A stretch of DNA of 64,000 bases from Ectopseudomonas toyotomiensis (GTDB lineage Bacteria > Pseudomonadota > Gammaproteobacteria > Pseudomonadales > Pseudomonadaceae). Position 1 is the first letter of the stretch, and each line of letters starts with the position of its first letter. The translations under genes and the position numbers were made by a program. This document shows, in pieces, positions 9,502 to 19,195 of this stretch. The DNA is taken from NCBI RefSeq assembly GCF_900115695.1, contig NZ_FOXK01000003.1, positions 310,001 through 374,000 on the forward strand, in the 5' to 3' direction. The notes under the pieces are model-generated. The model was not told the DNA's origin, made no database searches, and saw only the letters and a list, made by a program, of their open reading frames with translations.

Positions 9502-10473
9502 ATGAGCCGCATTTTCGCTGACAACTCCCAGGCCATCGGCAACACGCCGCTGGTGATGATCAACCGTCTGGGTCCGAAAGGCGTGACCATCCTGGCCAAG
9601 ATCGAGGGCCGCAACCCGGCCTATTCGGTCAAGTGCCGCATTGGCGCCAGCATGATCTGGGATGCCGAGGAGCGCGGCGTGCTCAAGCCGGGCATGACCA
9701 TCGTCGAGCCGACCTCCGGCAATACCGGCATCGGCCTGGCCTTCGTCGCTGCAGCGCGCGGGTACAAGCTGGTGCTGACCATGCCGGCCTCGATGAGCCT
9801 GGAGCGGCGCAAGGTGCTCAAGGCCCTGGGCGCCGAGCTGGTGCTGACCGAGCCGGCCAAGGGCATGAAGGGCGCGATCGAGAAGGCCAACGAGCTGGTG
9901 GCCGCCAATCCTGACTACTATCTGCCGCAGCAGTTCGAGAATCCTGCCAACCCGGCCATTCACGAGAAGACCACCGGCCCGGAAATCTGGCGCGACACCG
10001 AAGGCGCCATCGACGTGCTGGTCTCCGGCGTCGGCACTGGCGGCACCATCACCGGCGTTTCCCGTTACATCAAGCAGACCCAGGGCAAGCCGATTCTGTC
10101 GGTAGCGGTGGAGCCGGTGGGCTCGCCAGTGATCAGCCAGACCCTGGCTGGTGACGAGGTCAAGCCGGCTCCGCACAAGATTCAAGGCATCGGCGCCGGT
10201 TTCGTGCCGAAGAACCTCGACCTGGCGATGGTCGATCAGGTCGAGCAGGTCACTGACGACGAAGCCAAGGCCATGGCCCTGCGCCTGATGCGTGAAGAGG
10301 GCATTCTCTGTGGTATCTCCTGCGGCGCGGCGATGGCGGTGGCGGTGCGTTTGGCAGAGAAGCCGGAGATGCAGGGCAAGACCATCGTGGTGATACTGCC
10401 GGACTCCGGCGAGCGCTACCTATCGAGCATGCTGTTCAGTGATATGTTCACCGAGCAGGAACTGCATCAGTAA
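9502..10473 (+). CDS. cysK: Cysteine synthase A (O-acetylserine sulfhydrylase)
   Basis: A 323-residue PLP enzyme that makes L-cysteine from O-acetylserine and sulfide. The PLP lysine is K44 in [10 protein letters not shown], the substrate loop TSGNTG is at 71-76, the phosphate loop is [10 protein letters not shown], and the C-terminal serine motif ILPDSGERY is present. Length and C-terminus ([10 protein letters not shown]) fit CysK better than the shorter CysM. A strong ribosome site (AGGAAGG) precedes ATG 9502. The gene stands alone, divergent from the DUF748 gene and followed by a repeat and a terminator. Confidence 0.93.
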   Translation: MSRIFADNSQAIGNTPLVMINRLGPKGVTILAKIEGRNPAYSVKCRIGASMIWDAEERGVLKPGMTIVEPTSGNTGIGLAFVAAARGYKLVLTMPASMSLERRKVLKALGAELVLTEPAKGMKGAIEKANELVAANPDYYLPQQFENPANPAIHEKTTGPEIWRDTEGAIDVLVSGVGTGGTITGVSRYIKQTQGKPILSVAVEPVGSPVISQTLAGDEVKPAPHKIQGIGAGFVPKNLDLAMVDQVEQVTDDEAKAMALRLMREEGILCGISCGAAMAVAVRLAEKPEMQGKTIVVILPDSGERYLSSMLFSDMFTEQELHQ

Positions 10474-10540
10474 GAGCAGCTACAGGCTCCAAACCGCAGG
10501 CTAAAAGCTACAAGCGGAGCCATGCCTAGGGTAGGTGTCG

Positions 10541-10575
10541 TTTTTCATGTCCACCGTTTCGGTGGAACGATGAAG
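10541..10575. repeat. REP-like palindrome
   Basis: Nested arms TTCAT/ATGAA and TCCACCG/CGGTGGA (10550-10556, 10560-10566) downstream of cysK. The form is that of a dispersed REP unit; it could also damp read-through. Confidence 0.5.
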
Positions 10576-10604
10576 CGCGATCCATCCCACGTCTAACTCT
10601 CGCG

Positions 10605-10628
10605 AAAACCGCCTTCGGGCGGTTTTTT
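10605..10628 (+). terminator. Rho-independent terminator
   Basis: Stem AACCGCC/GGGCGGTT with a TTC-type loop, followed by a run of six T. It lies downstream of cysK; the A run on the left means it may also act on the convergent DMT gene. Confidence 0.8.
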
Positions 10629-10690
10629 CGTAGGGAGCGCCTTGCGCACCGCGGGACAATTTACGGTGGCCTTGGTACGCATAGCGCACC

Positions 10691-11668
10691 CTACGTTCTG
10701 GCCACGCTTGGCCTGACCACCAGCCACAGCGCCAACCCGATCAGTACGCAGCCAGGCAGGTAGGCCCAACTGAGCGGCTCACCCAGTAGCAAAGCGCCCC
10801 ATAGCACGCCGAACGGCGGGATCAGGAAGGTGGTGGTGCTGGCCTTGATCGGCCCGATATCGGCCAGCAAACGGAAATACAGGACATAGGCGAACGCCGT
10901 GCAGACCAGGCCAAGGCCGGCCAGCGACAGCCATACCTCGATGCCACCCCAGCTTGGCGGTGGTTGCAGCGCGAGGCTGCCCGCGAACAGCGGCAGCAGG
11001 AACAGGCTGGCCCCCGCCAGGCTGGCGAAGGCGGTCAGGCGATTGTCCAGGCCGCCCTGTTGGCCGATCCAGCGCCGGGTAAGGAAGCCGGCGAAGCCGT
11101 AGCAGGTGGTGGCCACCAGGCAGGCGCCGGCGCCCAGCAGCAGTTGCATGTCGAAGGCCACCGGGCCGGTGCGGGTCAGCACCGCCACGCCAAGCAGGCC
11201 GAGAAACACACCCGCCGCCTTGCTCCTTGTGATGCCTTCGTGGAAAAACAACGCGCCGATCAGCACACCCATCAAGGGTGTGGTGGCGTTGAAGATTGCC
11301 GAGTAACCGGCCGGCAGGATCAGCGCCGCCAGGCAATACATGGCCGAAGGCAGGCCGGCATTGATCACGCCCAGGCCCAGGCAGATGCGCAGTTTGCCGC
11401 GAAAGTCCCAGTCACTGCGCAGCAGCAGGAGCAGCGCCAGCAGCCCCAGCGCGCCGAAGCTGGCACGAAAGAACGCGGTCGGCATGCTGCCCAGCACCGG
11501 TGCGGCAACGCGCATGAATAGGAAGCTGGCGCCCCAGATGGCGGCGAGCAACAGCAGACGAAGCAGATCGGCGGTACGCAAGGCGAAGTATCCGGCAGGG
11601 TGGGGCCGAGAGTGTTGCCGCTGGGCAGGCTTCTGGCAATCCGCATTGCACTTTCGAATGTTTGGCAT
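10691..11668 (-). CDS. EamA/DMT-family transporter
   Basis: Up to 325 residues with ten hydrophobic segments in two EamA repeats (LLLLAAIWGASFLFMRVA opens the first, GACLVATTCYGFAGFL the second). GASFLFMR and PPFGVLWGALLLGEPLSW are family blocks. The true start is uncertain: ATG 11668 gives about 30 polar residues before the first helix, and a TTG at 11581 would start directly at it; neither has a convincing ribosome site. A REP unit just upstream at 11690 rules out a much longer protein. DMT exporters move metabolites or amino acids across the inner membrane; the substrate cannot be read from sequence. Confidence 0.85.
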   Translation of the reverse strand: MPNIRKCNADCQKPAQRQHSRPHPAGYFALRTADLLRLLLLAAIWGASFLFMRVAAPVLGSMPTAFFRASFGALGLLALLLLLRSDWDFRGKLRICLGLGVINAGLPSAMYCLAALILPAGYSAIFNATTPLMGVLIGALFFHEGITRSKAAGVFLGLLGVAVLTRTGPVAFDMQLLLGAGACLVATTCYGFAGFLTRRWIGQQGGLDNRLTAFASLAGASLFLLPLFAGSLALQPPPSWGGIEVWLSLAGLGLVCTAFAYVLYFRLLADIGPIKASTTTFLIPPFGVLWGALLLGEPLSWAYLPGCVLIGLALWLVVRPSVART

Positions 11669-11689
11669 GGGCGCTGCTGCAGGGAAGGT

Positions 11690-11711
11690 GTGGGAGGGGC
11701 TTTAGCCGCGA
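11690..11711. repeat. REP unit (GTGGGAGGGGCTTTAGCC type)
   Basis: A 22-base unit identical to the right arm of the inverted pair at 16028-16089. It sits in the gap between the DMT gene and aceK. Confidence 0.75.
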
Positions 11712-11804
11712 CGTGCAATCGTGGAGGATTTGGCGATTCCCGGTTGTATCCACGCCGGCGTTGTCGGCTAAGCTCGGCTGATCACTGCGGATGAGGCATG
11801 CGTA

Positions 11805-13523
11805 ATGGGGCAACAATGGCCGGCCGGCGAGATCGCTCGCCTGATCCTCGATGGCTTCGACGATTACCGCGAGCGTTTTCGCCAGATCACCGATGGCGCG
11901 CGGGTACGCTTCGAGCAGGCGCAGTGGCAGGAGGCGCAGCAAGCGTCGGCGGCGCGCATCAACCTCTATGAAGAGAAGGTCGCAGAAACTCGCGAGCGTC
12001 TGCTGCAAGGGTTCGACGCTTCGCTGCTGGAAGTCGGGCAGTGGCCGCTGGTCAAGAGTGCCTATATCGCGCTGATCGATCTGCGGTTTGATGACGAACT
12101 GGCGGAAACCTGGTTCAACTCGATCTTCTGCAGCCTGTTCAGCCATGACCAGATCAGCGATGGCTGCATGTTCATCCATACCACCCGGCCATCGCTGCGC
12201 AACCAGCCCGGCGCAGCGCAGACGCGCAGTTATCGGCCGGCTGGCGAGCTGCATCTGGCGCTGCAGGCGATCTTCGACGATTACCGTTTCGATGCCCCTT
12301 ACGAGGATCTGTCGCGCGACCTGCAGCGGCTGGAAGAGCAACTGCGTAGCAGCCTGCCAGATTGGGTCTGCAAGGATCCTGAGTTGTGCATCGAGCTGTT
12401 TTCCTCGGTGCTGTATCGCAACAAGGGCGCCTACCTGATCGGGCGCATCTACAACCGCGAGGAGCAGTGGCCGCTGGCGATCCCGCTGCTGCATCGTGAA
12501 GGGCAGGGTATACAGGCCGATGCGGTGATCACCGACGAGGCGGAGGTGTCGATCATCTTCTCCTTCACCCGCAGCTACTTCATGGTGGACGTGGCGATTC
12601 CGGCCGAGTTCGTCGGCTTTCTCAAGCGCATCCTGCCGGGCAAGCACATCGCCGAGCTTTACACCTCGATCGGCTTCTACAAGCACGGCAAATCCGAGTT
12701 CTACCGAGCCCTGATCGGCCACCTGGCCAGCACTGATGATCGCTTCATCATGGCGCCCGGTGTGCGTGGCATGGTGATGAGTGTGTTCACCCTGCCGGGT
12801 TTCAATACCGTGTTCAAGATCATCAAGGACCGTTTCGCCCACGCCAAGACGGTGGATCGCAACACGGTGATCGAGAAGTACCGCCTGGTGAAAAGCGTCG
12901 ACCGGGTAGGGCGCATGGCCGATACCCAGGAGTTTGCCGATTTCCGTTTCCCCAAGGCCAAGTTCGAGCCCGAGTGCCTGGCCGAGTTGCTGGAAGTTGC
13001 GCCGTCCACTGTGGTCGTGGAAGGTGATACCGTGCTGGTGCGCCACTGCTGGACCGAGCGGCGCATGACGCCGCTCAACCTCTACCTGGAAAGCGCCAAC
13101 GAGGCGCAGGTGCGTGAGGCGCTGGATGACTACGGCCTGGCCATCAAACAGTTGGCCGCGGCCAATATCTTTCCCGGTGACATGTTGCTGAAGAACTTCG
13201 GCGTCACTCGCCATGGCCGCGTGGTGTTCTACGACTACGACGAGATCTGCTTTCTCACCGAAGTGAACTTCCGGCGCATCCCGCCGCCGCGTTTCCCCGA
13301 GGACGAGATGAGTTCCGAGCCCTGGTATTCGGTGGGGCCGATGGATGTGTTTCCCGAGGAGTTTCCGCCGTTCCTGTTCGCCGATATCAAGCAGCGCCAG
13401 CTATTCAGCAAGCTGCATGGCAATCTCTATGAGGCCGATTACTGGAAACAATTGCAGGAGGCGATTCGCGCGGGCAAGGTGATCGACGTGTTCCCCTATC
13501 GACGCAAGAGTCCGGTGATTTGA
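11805..13523 (+). CDS. aceK: Isocitrate dehydrogenase kinase/phosphatase
   Basis: A 572-residue bifunctional enzyme that phosphorylates and dephosphorylates isocitrate dehydrogenase, steering carbon between the TCA cycle and glyoxylate shunt. The family is very distinctive and this is full length. Visible blocks include the N-terminal regulatory half ([10 protein letters not shown], the FIHTTRP region), the nucleotide loop [16 protein letters not shown] followed by VFKIIKDRF, and the catalytic segment [18 protein letters not shown] then [10 protein letters not shown] with its acidic metal residues. GAGG precedes ATG 11805. It stands apart from aceA/aceB, as is common in Pseudomonas. Confidence 0.97.
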   Translation: MGQQWPAGEIARLILDGFDDYRERFRQITDGARVRFEQAQWQEAQQASAARINLYEEKVAETRERLLQGFDASLLEVGQWPLVKSAYIALIDLRFDDELAETWFNSIFCSLFSHDQISDGCMFIHTTRPSLRNQPGAAQTRSYRPAGELHLALQAIFDDYRFDAPYEDLSRDLQRLEEQLRSSLPDWVCKDPELCIELFSSVLYRNKGAYLIGRIYNREEQWPLAIPLLHREGQGIQADAVITDEAEVSIIFSFTRSYFMVDVAIPAEFVGFLKRILPGKHIAELYTSIGFYKHGKSEFYRALIGHLASTDDRFIMAPGVRGMVMSVFTLPGFNTVFKIIKDRFAHAKTVDRNTVIEKYRLVKSVDRVGRMADTQEFADFRFPKAKFEPECLAELLEVAPSTVVVEGDTVLVRHCWTERRMTPLNLYLESANEAQVREALDDYGLAIKQLAAANIFPGDMLLKNFGVTRHGRVVFYDYDEICFLTEVNFRRIPPPRFPEDEMSSEPWYSVGPMDVFPEEFPPFLFADIKQRQLFSKLHGNLYEADYWKQLQEAIRAGKVIDVFPYRRKSPVI

Positions 13524-13610
13524 CGGAGGCTGGTTGAAATCCGTTTGGCCCGGCCTAATCTTATAGGTGAGCCGCTGGCTCTTCCCTTTACTTGGCAGGA
13601 GGTCGTACCC

Positions 13611-13739
13611 ATGCTCGCCAAGCTGCAAGAACAACTGCAAGCCCTGCTGCAGGCCCTTGGCCTCGCCCCGCAACCTCAGCCGATTCGTATCAGTGAAGCC
13701 GAGCAGCAACGCCTGCGCCGCGAGCGTCAGCGTCGCTGA
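13611..13739 (+). CDS. Small conserved-looking protein, 42 aa
   Basis: A short gene that starts at ATG 13611 behind an excellent ribosome site (GCAGGAGG). The product is MLAKLQEQLQALLQALGLAP, then a Pro/Gln linker and a strongly basic tail (RLRRERQRR). The first half would form an amphipathic helix. The upstream frame is open to 13545, but the ribosome site fixes the shorter start. It lies 87 bases after aceK and converges on the metallo-hydrolase gene. Function unknown; the good ribosome site and the regular helix/basic-tail pattern argue that it is translated. Confidence 0.55.
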   Translation: MLAKLQEQLQALLQALGLAPQPQPIRISEAEQQRLRRERQRR

Positions 13740-13745
13740 AACTCG

Positions 13746-14477
13746 TCAGTTGAGCCGATGGGCGTCGAACCAGGCGTCTATCAGCTCGCGCATCCGCTCT
13801 CCCGAGAAACTCGCGAAATGCCCGCCGTGCACGGTGCGTACGGGTAGCTCGCGCAGGCGCGCGAGGCTGCGCGCGTAATCTTCCAGATTCGAGTGGTAGG
13901 CGTCTTCGATCAGCGGGCCATCGTAGAGGATGTCGCCGGAAAACAGCGTGTGCGTCTGCGCTTCCCACAGGCTGATGCCGCCGGGTGAATGGCCGGGCGT
14001 GTGCAGCACCTGCAATACCCGATTCCCCAGATCCAGTACGTCGCCATCTTCGACCAAGCGCGTGGCTGGGGCCGCCCGTACGCGGTATTCGGCGTAGCAC
14101 AGCGGGCAGTCCGGATGCGCTTCGAACATGTCGTCACCGACGAAGTCGGTGGCCAGGGTATTGGCGCCGTCCGGCGCGGCGAGAATATCGGCCTCGGCCG
14201 GATGCACCAGACGCTCATCGAATTCGTGATGCCCGGCGATGTGGTCGAAGTGGCAGTGGCTGGCCACCGCCAGCAGCGGCTTTTCGGTCAGCCACGGCAG
14301 TTGCTCGCGCAGGCTGACCAAGCCGGAGCCGGAGTCGATCAGCACGTCATGCTCGCGCCCCTGCACATGCCACATGTTGCAGCGATAGAAGGGGCGCACG
14401 TAGGGCTCGTGGATGAGGCAGATGCCGTCGTGGCGGTGCTCCACCTCGAACCAGCGGTCACGGCTGACTATTTTCAT
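13746..14477 (-). CDS. MBL-fold metallo-hydrolase
   Basis: A 243-residue metallo-beta-lactamase-fold hydrolase. The metal motif H-C-H-F-D-H is at residues 74-79 (ASHCHFDHIAGH), followed by VLHTPGHSPGGISLW, FSGDILYDG and TVHGGHF, which supply the remaining ligands. It resembles glyoxalase II-type thioesterases and related hydrolases. ATG 14477 is chosen because GAGAG lies just upstream; an in-frame ATG at 14507 abuts a REP unit. Four cysteine/histidine positions near PDCPLCYAEYR could bind another metal or be structural. The substrate is unknown. Confidence 0.85.
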   Translation of the reverse strand: MKIVSRDRWFEVEHRHDGICLIHEPYVRPFYRCNMWHVQGREHDVLIDSGSGLVSLREQLPWLTEKPLLAVASHCHFDHIAGHHEFDERLVHPAEADILAAPDGANTLATDFVGDDMFEAHPDCPLCYAEYRVRAAPATRLVEDGDVLDLGNRVLQVLHTPGHSPGGISLWEAQTHTLFSGDILYDGPLIEDAYHSNLEDYARSLARLRELPVRTVHGGHFASFSGERMRELIDAWFDAHRLN

Positions 14478-14508
14478 GGCATCTCTCGCGGCAATCGATT
14501 GACCCATT

Positions 14509-14573
14509 GTAGGAGCCAGCTTGCTGGCGATCAGCAGGGAATCGCTAGCAAGCTGGCTCCTGCAGGTGGTGCG
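14509..14573. repeat. Inverted pair of REP units
   Basis: GTAGGAGCCAGCTTGCTGGC and its inverse CTAGCAAGCTGGCTCCTGC face each other across about 15 bases. The pair fills the gap between the metallo-hydrolase and permease genes. Confidence 0.8.
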
Positions 14574-15914
14574 TCAGGCCAACTGCGCCCGTGGCACCAG
14601 AACCCAGCGGCGCAGCACCGCGTAGCTGGCAGCGGTGATCAGGAACACCGGCAGCGAAGCGCCCCAGGCCAGCGGCGAGACCCAGCCCCAGTAGTAGGCC
14701 AGCACCGCGCCCAGGCCGTAGGCAATGAACGCGGCCGGGTTGAAGCCGTTCAGGTAGCGGTAGCGACCGCCGTCTTCACTGAGCAGCTCATCCACCGCGT
14801 AGTCGCCCTTGTGAATCAGGAAGTAGTCGGCGATCAGCACGGCGAAGGCGGGGATGAACACGCTGCCGATCACCAGCAGGAAGTTCTGGAAATTGTCGAG
14901 GATGCCGGGGATCTGCGAGCCGAGAATCGACAGTACGCCGATGGCCAGCGCCGGTTTCCAGAACGGGGTTTTCGGGCTGATGTTGAGGTACGACAGCGAG
15001 GCGCTGTAGACGCACATGACGTTGGTGGTCATTACCGAGAGGAACACCACGATGGCCGCTGGCAAGCCAAAGCCGAAACCAGCCAACAGCACGGCCGGGT
15101 CGTAGGTCTGCTCCATGCCGGTCAGCACCGAGAAGCCCGAGACCGTGGCGCCCAGACCCATGGCCAGCAGAGTGGCGGCGACATAGCCGACCCAGGTGCC
15201 GACTCCCGCCACGCCCTGGCTGCGGCAGTTGCGGTTGTAGTCGGCGGCCAGTGGGATCCAGGAGAACGCGGTGGCGATGACGATATCGAAGGCGATACCC
15301 GGGGTGATTTCATTGCGCGGTTCGGTCGGCATGGCCAGAAGGCTTCCGAACTCGAACTTCTGCCCCATCACGTAGAACACCGCACCGGCCAGCAGGAGCA
15401 TGCCGATGGCGGCCCAGCGCTCGACCCGCTCGATGCCCAGGTGGCCGCGCAGGGCGATCAGCAGCACCAAGGTCTCGCAGAGGATGGTGAACAGCGGCAG
15501 GTTGGAGTAGCCGGTCAGGTGCTCCACTGCGTAGTTCAGGCTCATGCCCGCCAGCAGTGCCTGGATCCAGCTCCAGGCCAGCAGGGTCAGCAGGTTGACC
15601 AGCGACGGCAGCTTGGCGCCGTGTACACCGTAGCTGCCGCGTGCCAGCACCATGGTGGTCAGGCCCGAGCGTTGGCCCATCAGGCCGACCAGTACCAGCG
15701 GCAGGATGCCGATGCCCGAACCGATCAGCACGATGAGCATGGCCTGGGTGAATTTCAGATCCGGCACCAGCAGCATGCCGGTGAGGATGGTGGTGACCAC
15801 CACGTTGGCGCCCAGCCACAGGGCGATGGTGCCACCGAGACCGAGGCTGCGATGCGCCTTGTCGGTTGGGGCCAGACCGTCCTGGCCGAAGTGCTGGCTT
15901 ATATTCTTGAACAT
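14574..15914 (-). CDS. NCS1-family cytosine/purine-type permease
   Basis: A 446-residue membrane protein with about 12 hydrophobic segments, the length and pattern of nucleobase:cation symporter-1 proteins. Family blocks include SLGLGGTIALWLGANVV in the first helix, VLARGSYGVHGAKLPSLVN, and FSWIPLAADYNRNCRS. It should carry a small nitrogenous compound (nucleobase, hydantoin or similar) into the cell. It lies downstream of the guanidino-catabolism genes on the same strand, but a REP-filled gap of 184 bases separates them, so shared function is only suggested. Confidence 0.88.
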   Translation of the reverse strand: MFKNISQHFGQDGLAPTDKAHRSLGLGGTIALWLGANVVVTTILTGMLLVPDLKFTQAMLIVLIGSGIGILPLVLVGLMGQRSGLTTMVLARGSYGVHGAKLPSLVNLLTLLAWSWIQALLAGMSLNYAVEHLTGYSNLPLFTILCETLVLLIALRGHLGIERVERWAAIGMLLLAGAVFYVMGQKFEFGSLLAMPTEPRNEITPGIAFDIVIATAFSWIPLAADYNRNCRSQGVAGVGTWVGYVAATLLAMGLGATVSGFSVLTGMEQTYDPAVLLAGFGFGLPAAIVVFLSVMTTNVMCVYSASLSYLNISPKTPFWKPALAIGVLSILGSQIPGILDNFQNFLLVIGSVFIPAFAVLIADYFLIHKGDYAVDELLSEDGGRYRYLNGFNPAAFIAYGLGAVLAYYWGWVSPLAWGASLPVFLITAASYAVLRRWVLVPRAQLA

Positions 15915-15997
15915 GGAACGACTCCCCGATGCTTGATTATTGGTATTGGTGGGCGGCAGTCAGTGGTACAGCTGAATCTTGTGGTTATGCCCGTCGC

Positions 15998-16089
15998 CCG
16001 GATGTAATCCGGGGAGTACGGGGGATGTCGCGGCTAAAGCCCCTCCCACAGGTGCACCTCGATTTCCGTGGGAGGGGCTTTAGCCGCGA
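15998..16089. repeat. REP cluster with 22-bp perfect inverted arms
   Basis: A CCCGGAT/ATCCGGG palindrome at 15998-16015 is followed by two 22-base arms in inverse orientation (16028-16049 and 16068-16089). The same unit occurs once at 11690. It separates the permease and decarboxylase genes. Confidence 0.8.
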
Positions 16090-16098
16090 TCAATGTCG

Positions 16099-17700
16099 TC
16101 AGGGATGAAAGGGCGCGGCCTCCTGCACTTCGATGATCAAGGGACGATCATGCGGCGCGCCACGCAGCAGCTCGGCCAGATGTGCATGATCACGCGCCCG
16201 TTCGGCGGCGCAGCCGAAACCACGGGCGATGGCGATGAGGTCCGGCGTGTAGATGTCGACGGCAATCGGTGTGATATCGCGGTGCTGCATGTAGCGCTTG
16301 ATCTCGCCATAACCGGAGTTGTTCCACAGCAGGACAATGATGCCAACTTGCGCTTCCACGGCGCTGGCCAGCTCGGCGATGGTGAACTGAACACCGCCAT
16401 CGCCCATCAGGCTGATTACTGGGCGCGCAGGCTCGGCCAGCTTGGCGCCGATGGCCGCCGGTAAACCGTAGCCGAGGGTGCCGTAGCCGGTGGAGGCGTT
16501 GAACCAGCGCCGCGCACCGTCCAGTTCGACCAGATGGTTGCCGCTGTACACGGTCTGCGTCGAGTCGCCGACGAAGCGGGCGTCGGGCAGGGCATCGAGG
16601 ATGCAGTCGAACAGCTGGCGGTAATGCGCCCAGCCGCTGAAGTCCTCGTTCAGGCGCGCCTGCACGGCTGCGGTACGCCGGGCGCCGGGGCTGTCTGCGT
16701 TGGCCTCGCGCGGGGCGAGCTCGGCCAGCAGCATGCGCATGGCCACGCGGGCATCGCCCTGGATCGCCAGATGCGGGGTGAAGTTACGCTGCAATTGCTG
16801 AGCGTCGATGTCGATGCGGATCAGTCGACCGGGCAGGCGGAAGTCGCCGTCGAACACCACGTCGTAGTCGGTCTCGCCCAGCTCGGTGCCGATGGCCAGC
16901 ACCACGTCAGCCTCCAGCGCCAGATCGCGCACCGGGCGCAGCGACTGGTTGCTGCCCAGCAGCAGCGGATGGCCCGGCGGCAGCAGGCCCTTGGCATTGA
17001 TGGTCAGCGCGGTCGGAACATCCAGTGCAGCGGCCAGAGCGCGGGCTTCAGCCTCGGAGGATACGCAACCACCGCCCAGCAGTAGGAGAGGGCGCTTGGC
17101 CTGCCTGAGCAGGCCGGCGGCCTCACGGATCAGCGTGCGGTTCGGCGCCGGGCGGCGCACGGTCGGCCGTGGCGCCGGGGTCATGTGGGTGGCGTCTGCG
17201 GTGATGATGTCCAGTGGCAGCTCGATATGCACAGGGCGCGGCCGCTCGCCTTCGAATACGGCGAAGGCGCGAGCCAGTACGCCGGGCAGTTCCTCGACGC
17301 TCATCAGGGTATGGCTGAAGGCGGTGACGCCGGCGGTCATCGCCCGCTGGTTGGGCAGCTCGTGCAGATAGCCCTTACCCAGGCCCAGGCGCGCGCGCTC
17401 GTTGACACTGGAAATCACCAGCATCGGGATCGAGTCGGCATAGGCCTGGCCCATGGCGGTGAGGATGTTGGTCATCCCAGGGCCGGTGATGATGAAGCAC
17501 ACACCCGGCTTGCCCGAGACGCGCGCATAGCCGTCGGCCATGAAGCCGGCGCCCTGCTCGTGACGCGGGGTGACGTGGCGGATGCTGCTTGAGGGCAGGC
17601 CGCGATAGAGCTCCACGGTGTGCACGCCGGGGATGCCGAACACGGTGTCGACGCCCCAGGCTTCCAGTTGCTTGACGAGAAATTCGCCGCAGGTGGTCAT
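16099..17700 (-). CDS. ThDP-dependent 2-ketoarginine decarboxylase-like (AruI family)
   Basis: A 533-residue thiamine-diphosphate enzyme of the acetolactate-synthase fold. The cofactor-activating glutamate is in TPRHEQGAGFMADGYAR, and the diphosphate motif runs from MGDGGVQF to LLWNNSGYGEI. The closest family I recognise is 5-guanidino-2-oxopentanoate decarboxylase (AruI type), which yields 4-guanidinobutyraldehyde from 2-ketoarginine. The context supports this: two genes upstream is gbuA, which acts one oxidation step later in that route. The gap to the YjiH gene is about 20 bases, so it is the last gene of that operon. An ordinary acetolactate synthase is less likely because no small subunit is near. 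Confidence 0.82.
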   Translation of the reverse strand: MTTCGEFLVKQLEAWGVDTVFGIPGVHTVELYRGLPSSSIRHVTPRHEQGAGFMADGYARVSGKPGVCFIITGPGMTNILTAMGQAYADSIPMLVISSVNERARLGLGKGYLHELPNQRAMTAGVTAFSHTLMSVEELPGVLARAFAVFEGERPRPVHIELPLDIITADATHMTPAPRPTVRRPAPNRTLIREAAGLLRQAKRPLLLLGGGCVSSEAEARALAAALDVPTALTINAKGLLPPGHPLLLGSNQSLRPVRDLALEADVVLAIGTELGETDYDVVFDGDFRLPGRLIRIDIDAQQLQRNFTPHLAIQGDARVAMRMLLAELAPREANADSPGARRTAAVQARLNEDFSGWAHYRQLFDCILDALPDARFVGDSTQTVYSGNHLVELDGARRWFNASTGYGTLGYGLPAAIGAKLAEPARPVISLMGDGGVQFTIAELASAVEAQVGIIVLLWNNSGYGEIKRYMQHRDITPIAVDIYTPDLIAIARGFGCAAERARDHAHLAELLRGAPHDRPLIIEVQEAAPFHP

Positions 17701-17721
17701 GGTCAGGTCCTTGTGTCGACG

Positions 17722-19116
17722 TCAGCCGACGATCCAGTGCGCCATCAGCGCGATGATCGGCAGGGTGATCAGGGTGCGGATGATGAAGATGACGAACAGC
17801 TCGAGCAGGTTCAGCGGCAGCTTGGCCTTGATGATCAGCACGCCGACCTCGGACATGTAGATCAGCTGGGTCAGCGACACGCAGGCCACCACGAAACGCG
17901 TCAGCTCGCTCTCGATGCCTTTGCCCAGCACTGCCGGCAGGAACATGTCGGCGAAGCCCACCAACATCGCTGGCGCTGCCTTGGCGGCTTCCGGCAGTTG
18001 CAGCAGTTCGAGCAACGGCACGATGGGAGCGGACAGCCAGTTGAAGATCGGAGTGAACTCGGCGATGGCCAAGGATACCGTGCCAATGGCCATGACCAGC
18101 GGCAGCAGACCCAGCCAGATATCGACCACGTTGTGCACGCCGACCTTGACCATCTGCCCCGGCGAGGGATTGGCGTTGGCGCGCCTGACCGCCTGCAGCA
18201 GGCCCCAGCGCAGCAGCGAGGTGCCGGCTGGCACATCTTCCTTGATCTGCTTGCCGACCCCGGCGACATACTCGTCCTTCTTCCACGACAGCGGTGGAAT
18301 ACGCGGGGTGATGATGGCGGCAGCCAGACCGGCGACTACCACGGTCAGGTAGAAGGGTACGAACAGATGGTCGAGCTTCATGAAGCTGGTGATCAGCAGG
18401 CTGAAGGCGATCGAGGCGATGGAGAAGTTGGTGGCGATCACTGCCGCTTCTCGGGCGCTGTAGAAGCCCTTCTGGTACTGCTGGGCAGTGATCAACACGC
18501 CAACGGTGCCGGAGCCGAGCCAGCTGGCGATGGCGTCGATGGCCGAGCGTCCGGGCAGGCCGAAGATCTTGCGGAACACATTGCGCACCAGGGTGCCGCA
18601 GAACTCCATCAGGCCGTAGTCGGTAAGCAGCGGCAGGATCAGGCCGGCGACCAGGAAGAAGGTGATCAACACCGGCGCCAGGTCTTTCAGCACCACGCCG
18701 CCGGTATTGGCGTTCCACACCCATTCCGGGCCGAATTGCCAGAACGTCATGGCCGCGAACAGCCCGCCGAGCACGCGCAGGGCGAGCCACAGCGGCGGCA
18801 GCACGAACAGGTCGTTCAGGGCGCGACGCTCCGTGAGCCAGCGTGGCTTGAGCAGGCTGCCGAACAGGCCGAGGACGGCGGAGAGCAGCAACAGGGCGGT
18901 GGCGATGGCAGGCAGCTGATCGCTGACGGCAGCCTTGAGTGCGTCAGCCATGACGCCGAGGCCGATGGTGACCTTTTCTTCGTAAACGATGGGGGTGAGA
19001 AACAGCAGTACGCCGAGCAACGAGGGGATCAGGAAGATCAGTAACTGACGCACGCTGTAGGAGGTATCGGTCGGCGGCTGGTCATCCAGCAGCGGCATGG
19101 ATTCTTCGCGATTCAT
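17722..19116 (-). CDS. YjiH-family membrane protein (nucleoside-recognition/GATE domain)
   Basis: A 464-residue polytopic membrane protein. The start is ATG 19116 (MNREESMPLL); upstream frame is only intergenic and gbuA sequence read in another frame. About ten hydrophobic segments are visible, with the GATE-type blocks GSGTVGVLITAQQYQKGFYS, the VVDIWLGLLPLVMAIGTVSLA helix and FADMFLPAVLGKGIESE. YjiH proteins are presumed transporters. Its place between gbuA and an AruI-like decarboxylase suggests transport of a guanidino compound, which is inference. Spacing to both neighbours is short, in keeping with one operon. Confidence 0.85.
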   Translation of the reverse strand: MNREESMPLLDDQPPTDTSYSVRQLLIFLIPSLLGVLLFLTPIVYEEKVTIGLGVMADALKAAVSDQLPAIATALLLLSAVLGLFGSLLKPRWLTERRALNDLFVLPPLWLALRVLGGLFAAMTFWQFGPEWVWNANTGGVVLKDLAPVLITFFLVAGLILPLLTDYGLMEFCGTLVRNVFRKIFGLPGRSAIDAIASWLGSGTVGVLITAQQYQKGFYSAREAAVIATNFSIASIAFSLLITSFMKLDHLFVPFYLTVVVAGLAAAIITPRIPPLSWKKDEYVAGVGKQIKEDVPAGTSLLRWGLLQAVRRANANPSPGQMVKVGVHNVVDIWLGLLPLVMAIGTVSLAIAEFTPIFNWLSAPIVPLLELLQLPEAAKAAPAMLVGFADMFLPAVLGKGIESELTRFVVACVSLTQLIYMSEVGVLIIKAKLPLNLLELFVIFIIRTLITLPIIALMAHWIVG

Positions 19117-19195
19117 CTGGGCACCCTGATTTGTTGTTGTAGGGATGTACCGGGCGCCTCGCGGGGCGCCCGGGCGGAGCAGTAAAAGCCGGTGG

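Noticed and set aside
11412..13214. 600-codon minus-strand ORF opposite aceK
   Set aside because: Antisense to a textbook AceK; low-complexity product and no ribosome site or family match.
13989..16007. 672-codon plus-strand ORF opposite the metallo-hydrolase and NCS1 permease genes
   Set aside because: It runs antisense through two well-supported genes and their REP gap, and its product is His/Gln/Arg-rich with no family pattern. High GC makes such shadow frames common.
15998..16030. Possible guanidine riboswitch near the guanidino genes
   Set aside because: An ACGGGGG string caught the eye, but it belongs to a REP palindrome downstream of the decarboxylase, and no paired ACGR-loop hairpins were found upstream of gbuA or the permease.
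16099..17700. Biosynthetic acetolactate synthase large subunit
   Set aside because: No small regulatory subunit gene is near, and the neighbours are guanidino-catabolic; an AruI-type role fits better.
17620..19044. 474-codon plus-strand ORF opposite the YjiH gene
   Set aside because: Extreme Gln/Asp/His content, no known family; the opposite strand encodes a clear membrane protein.
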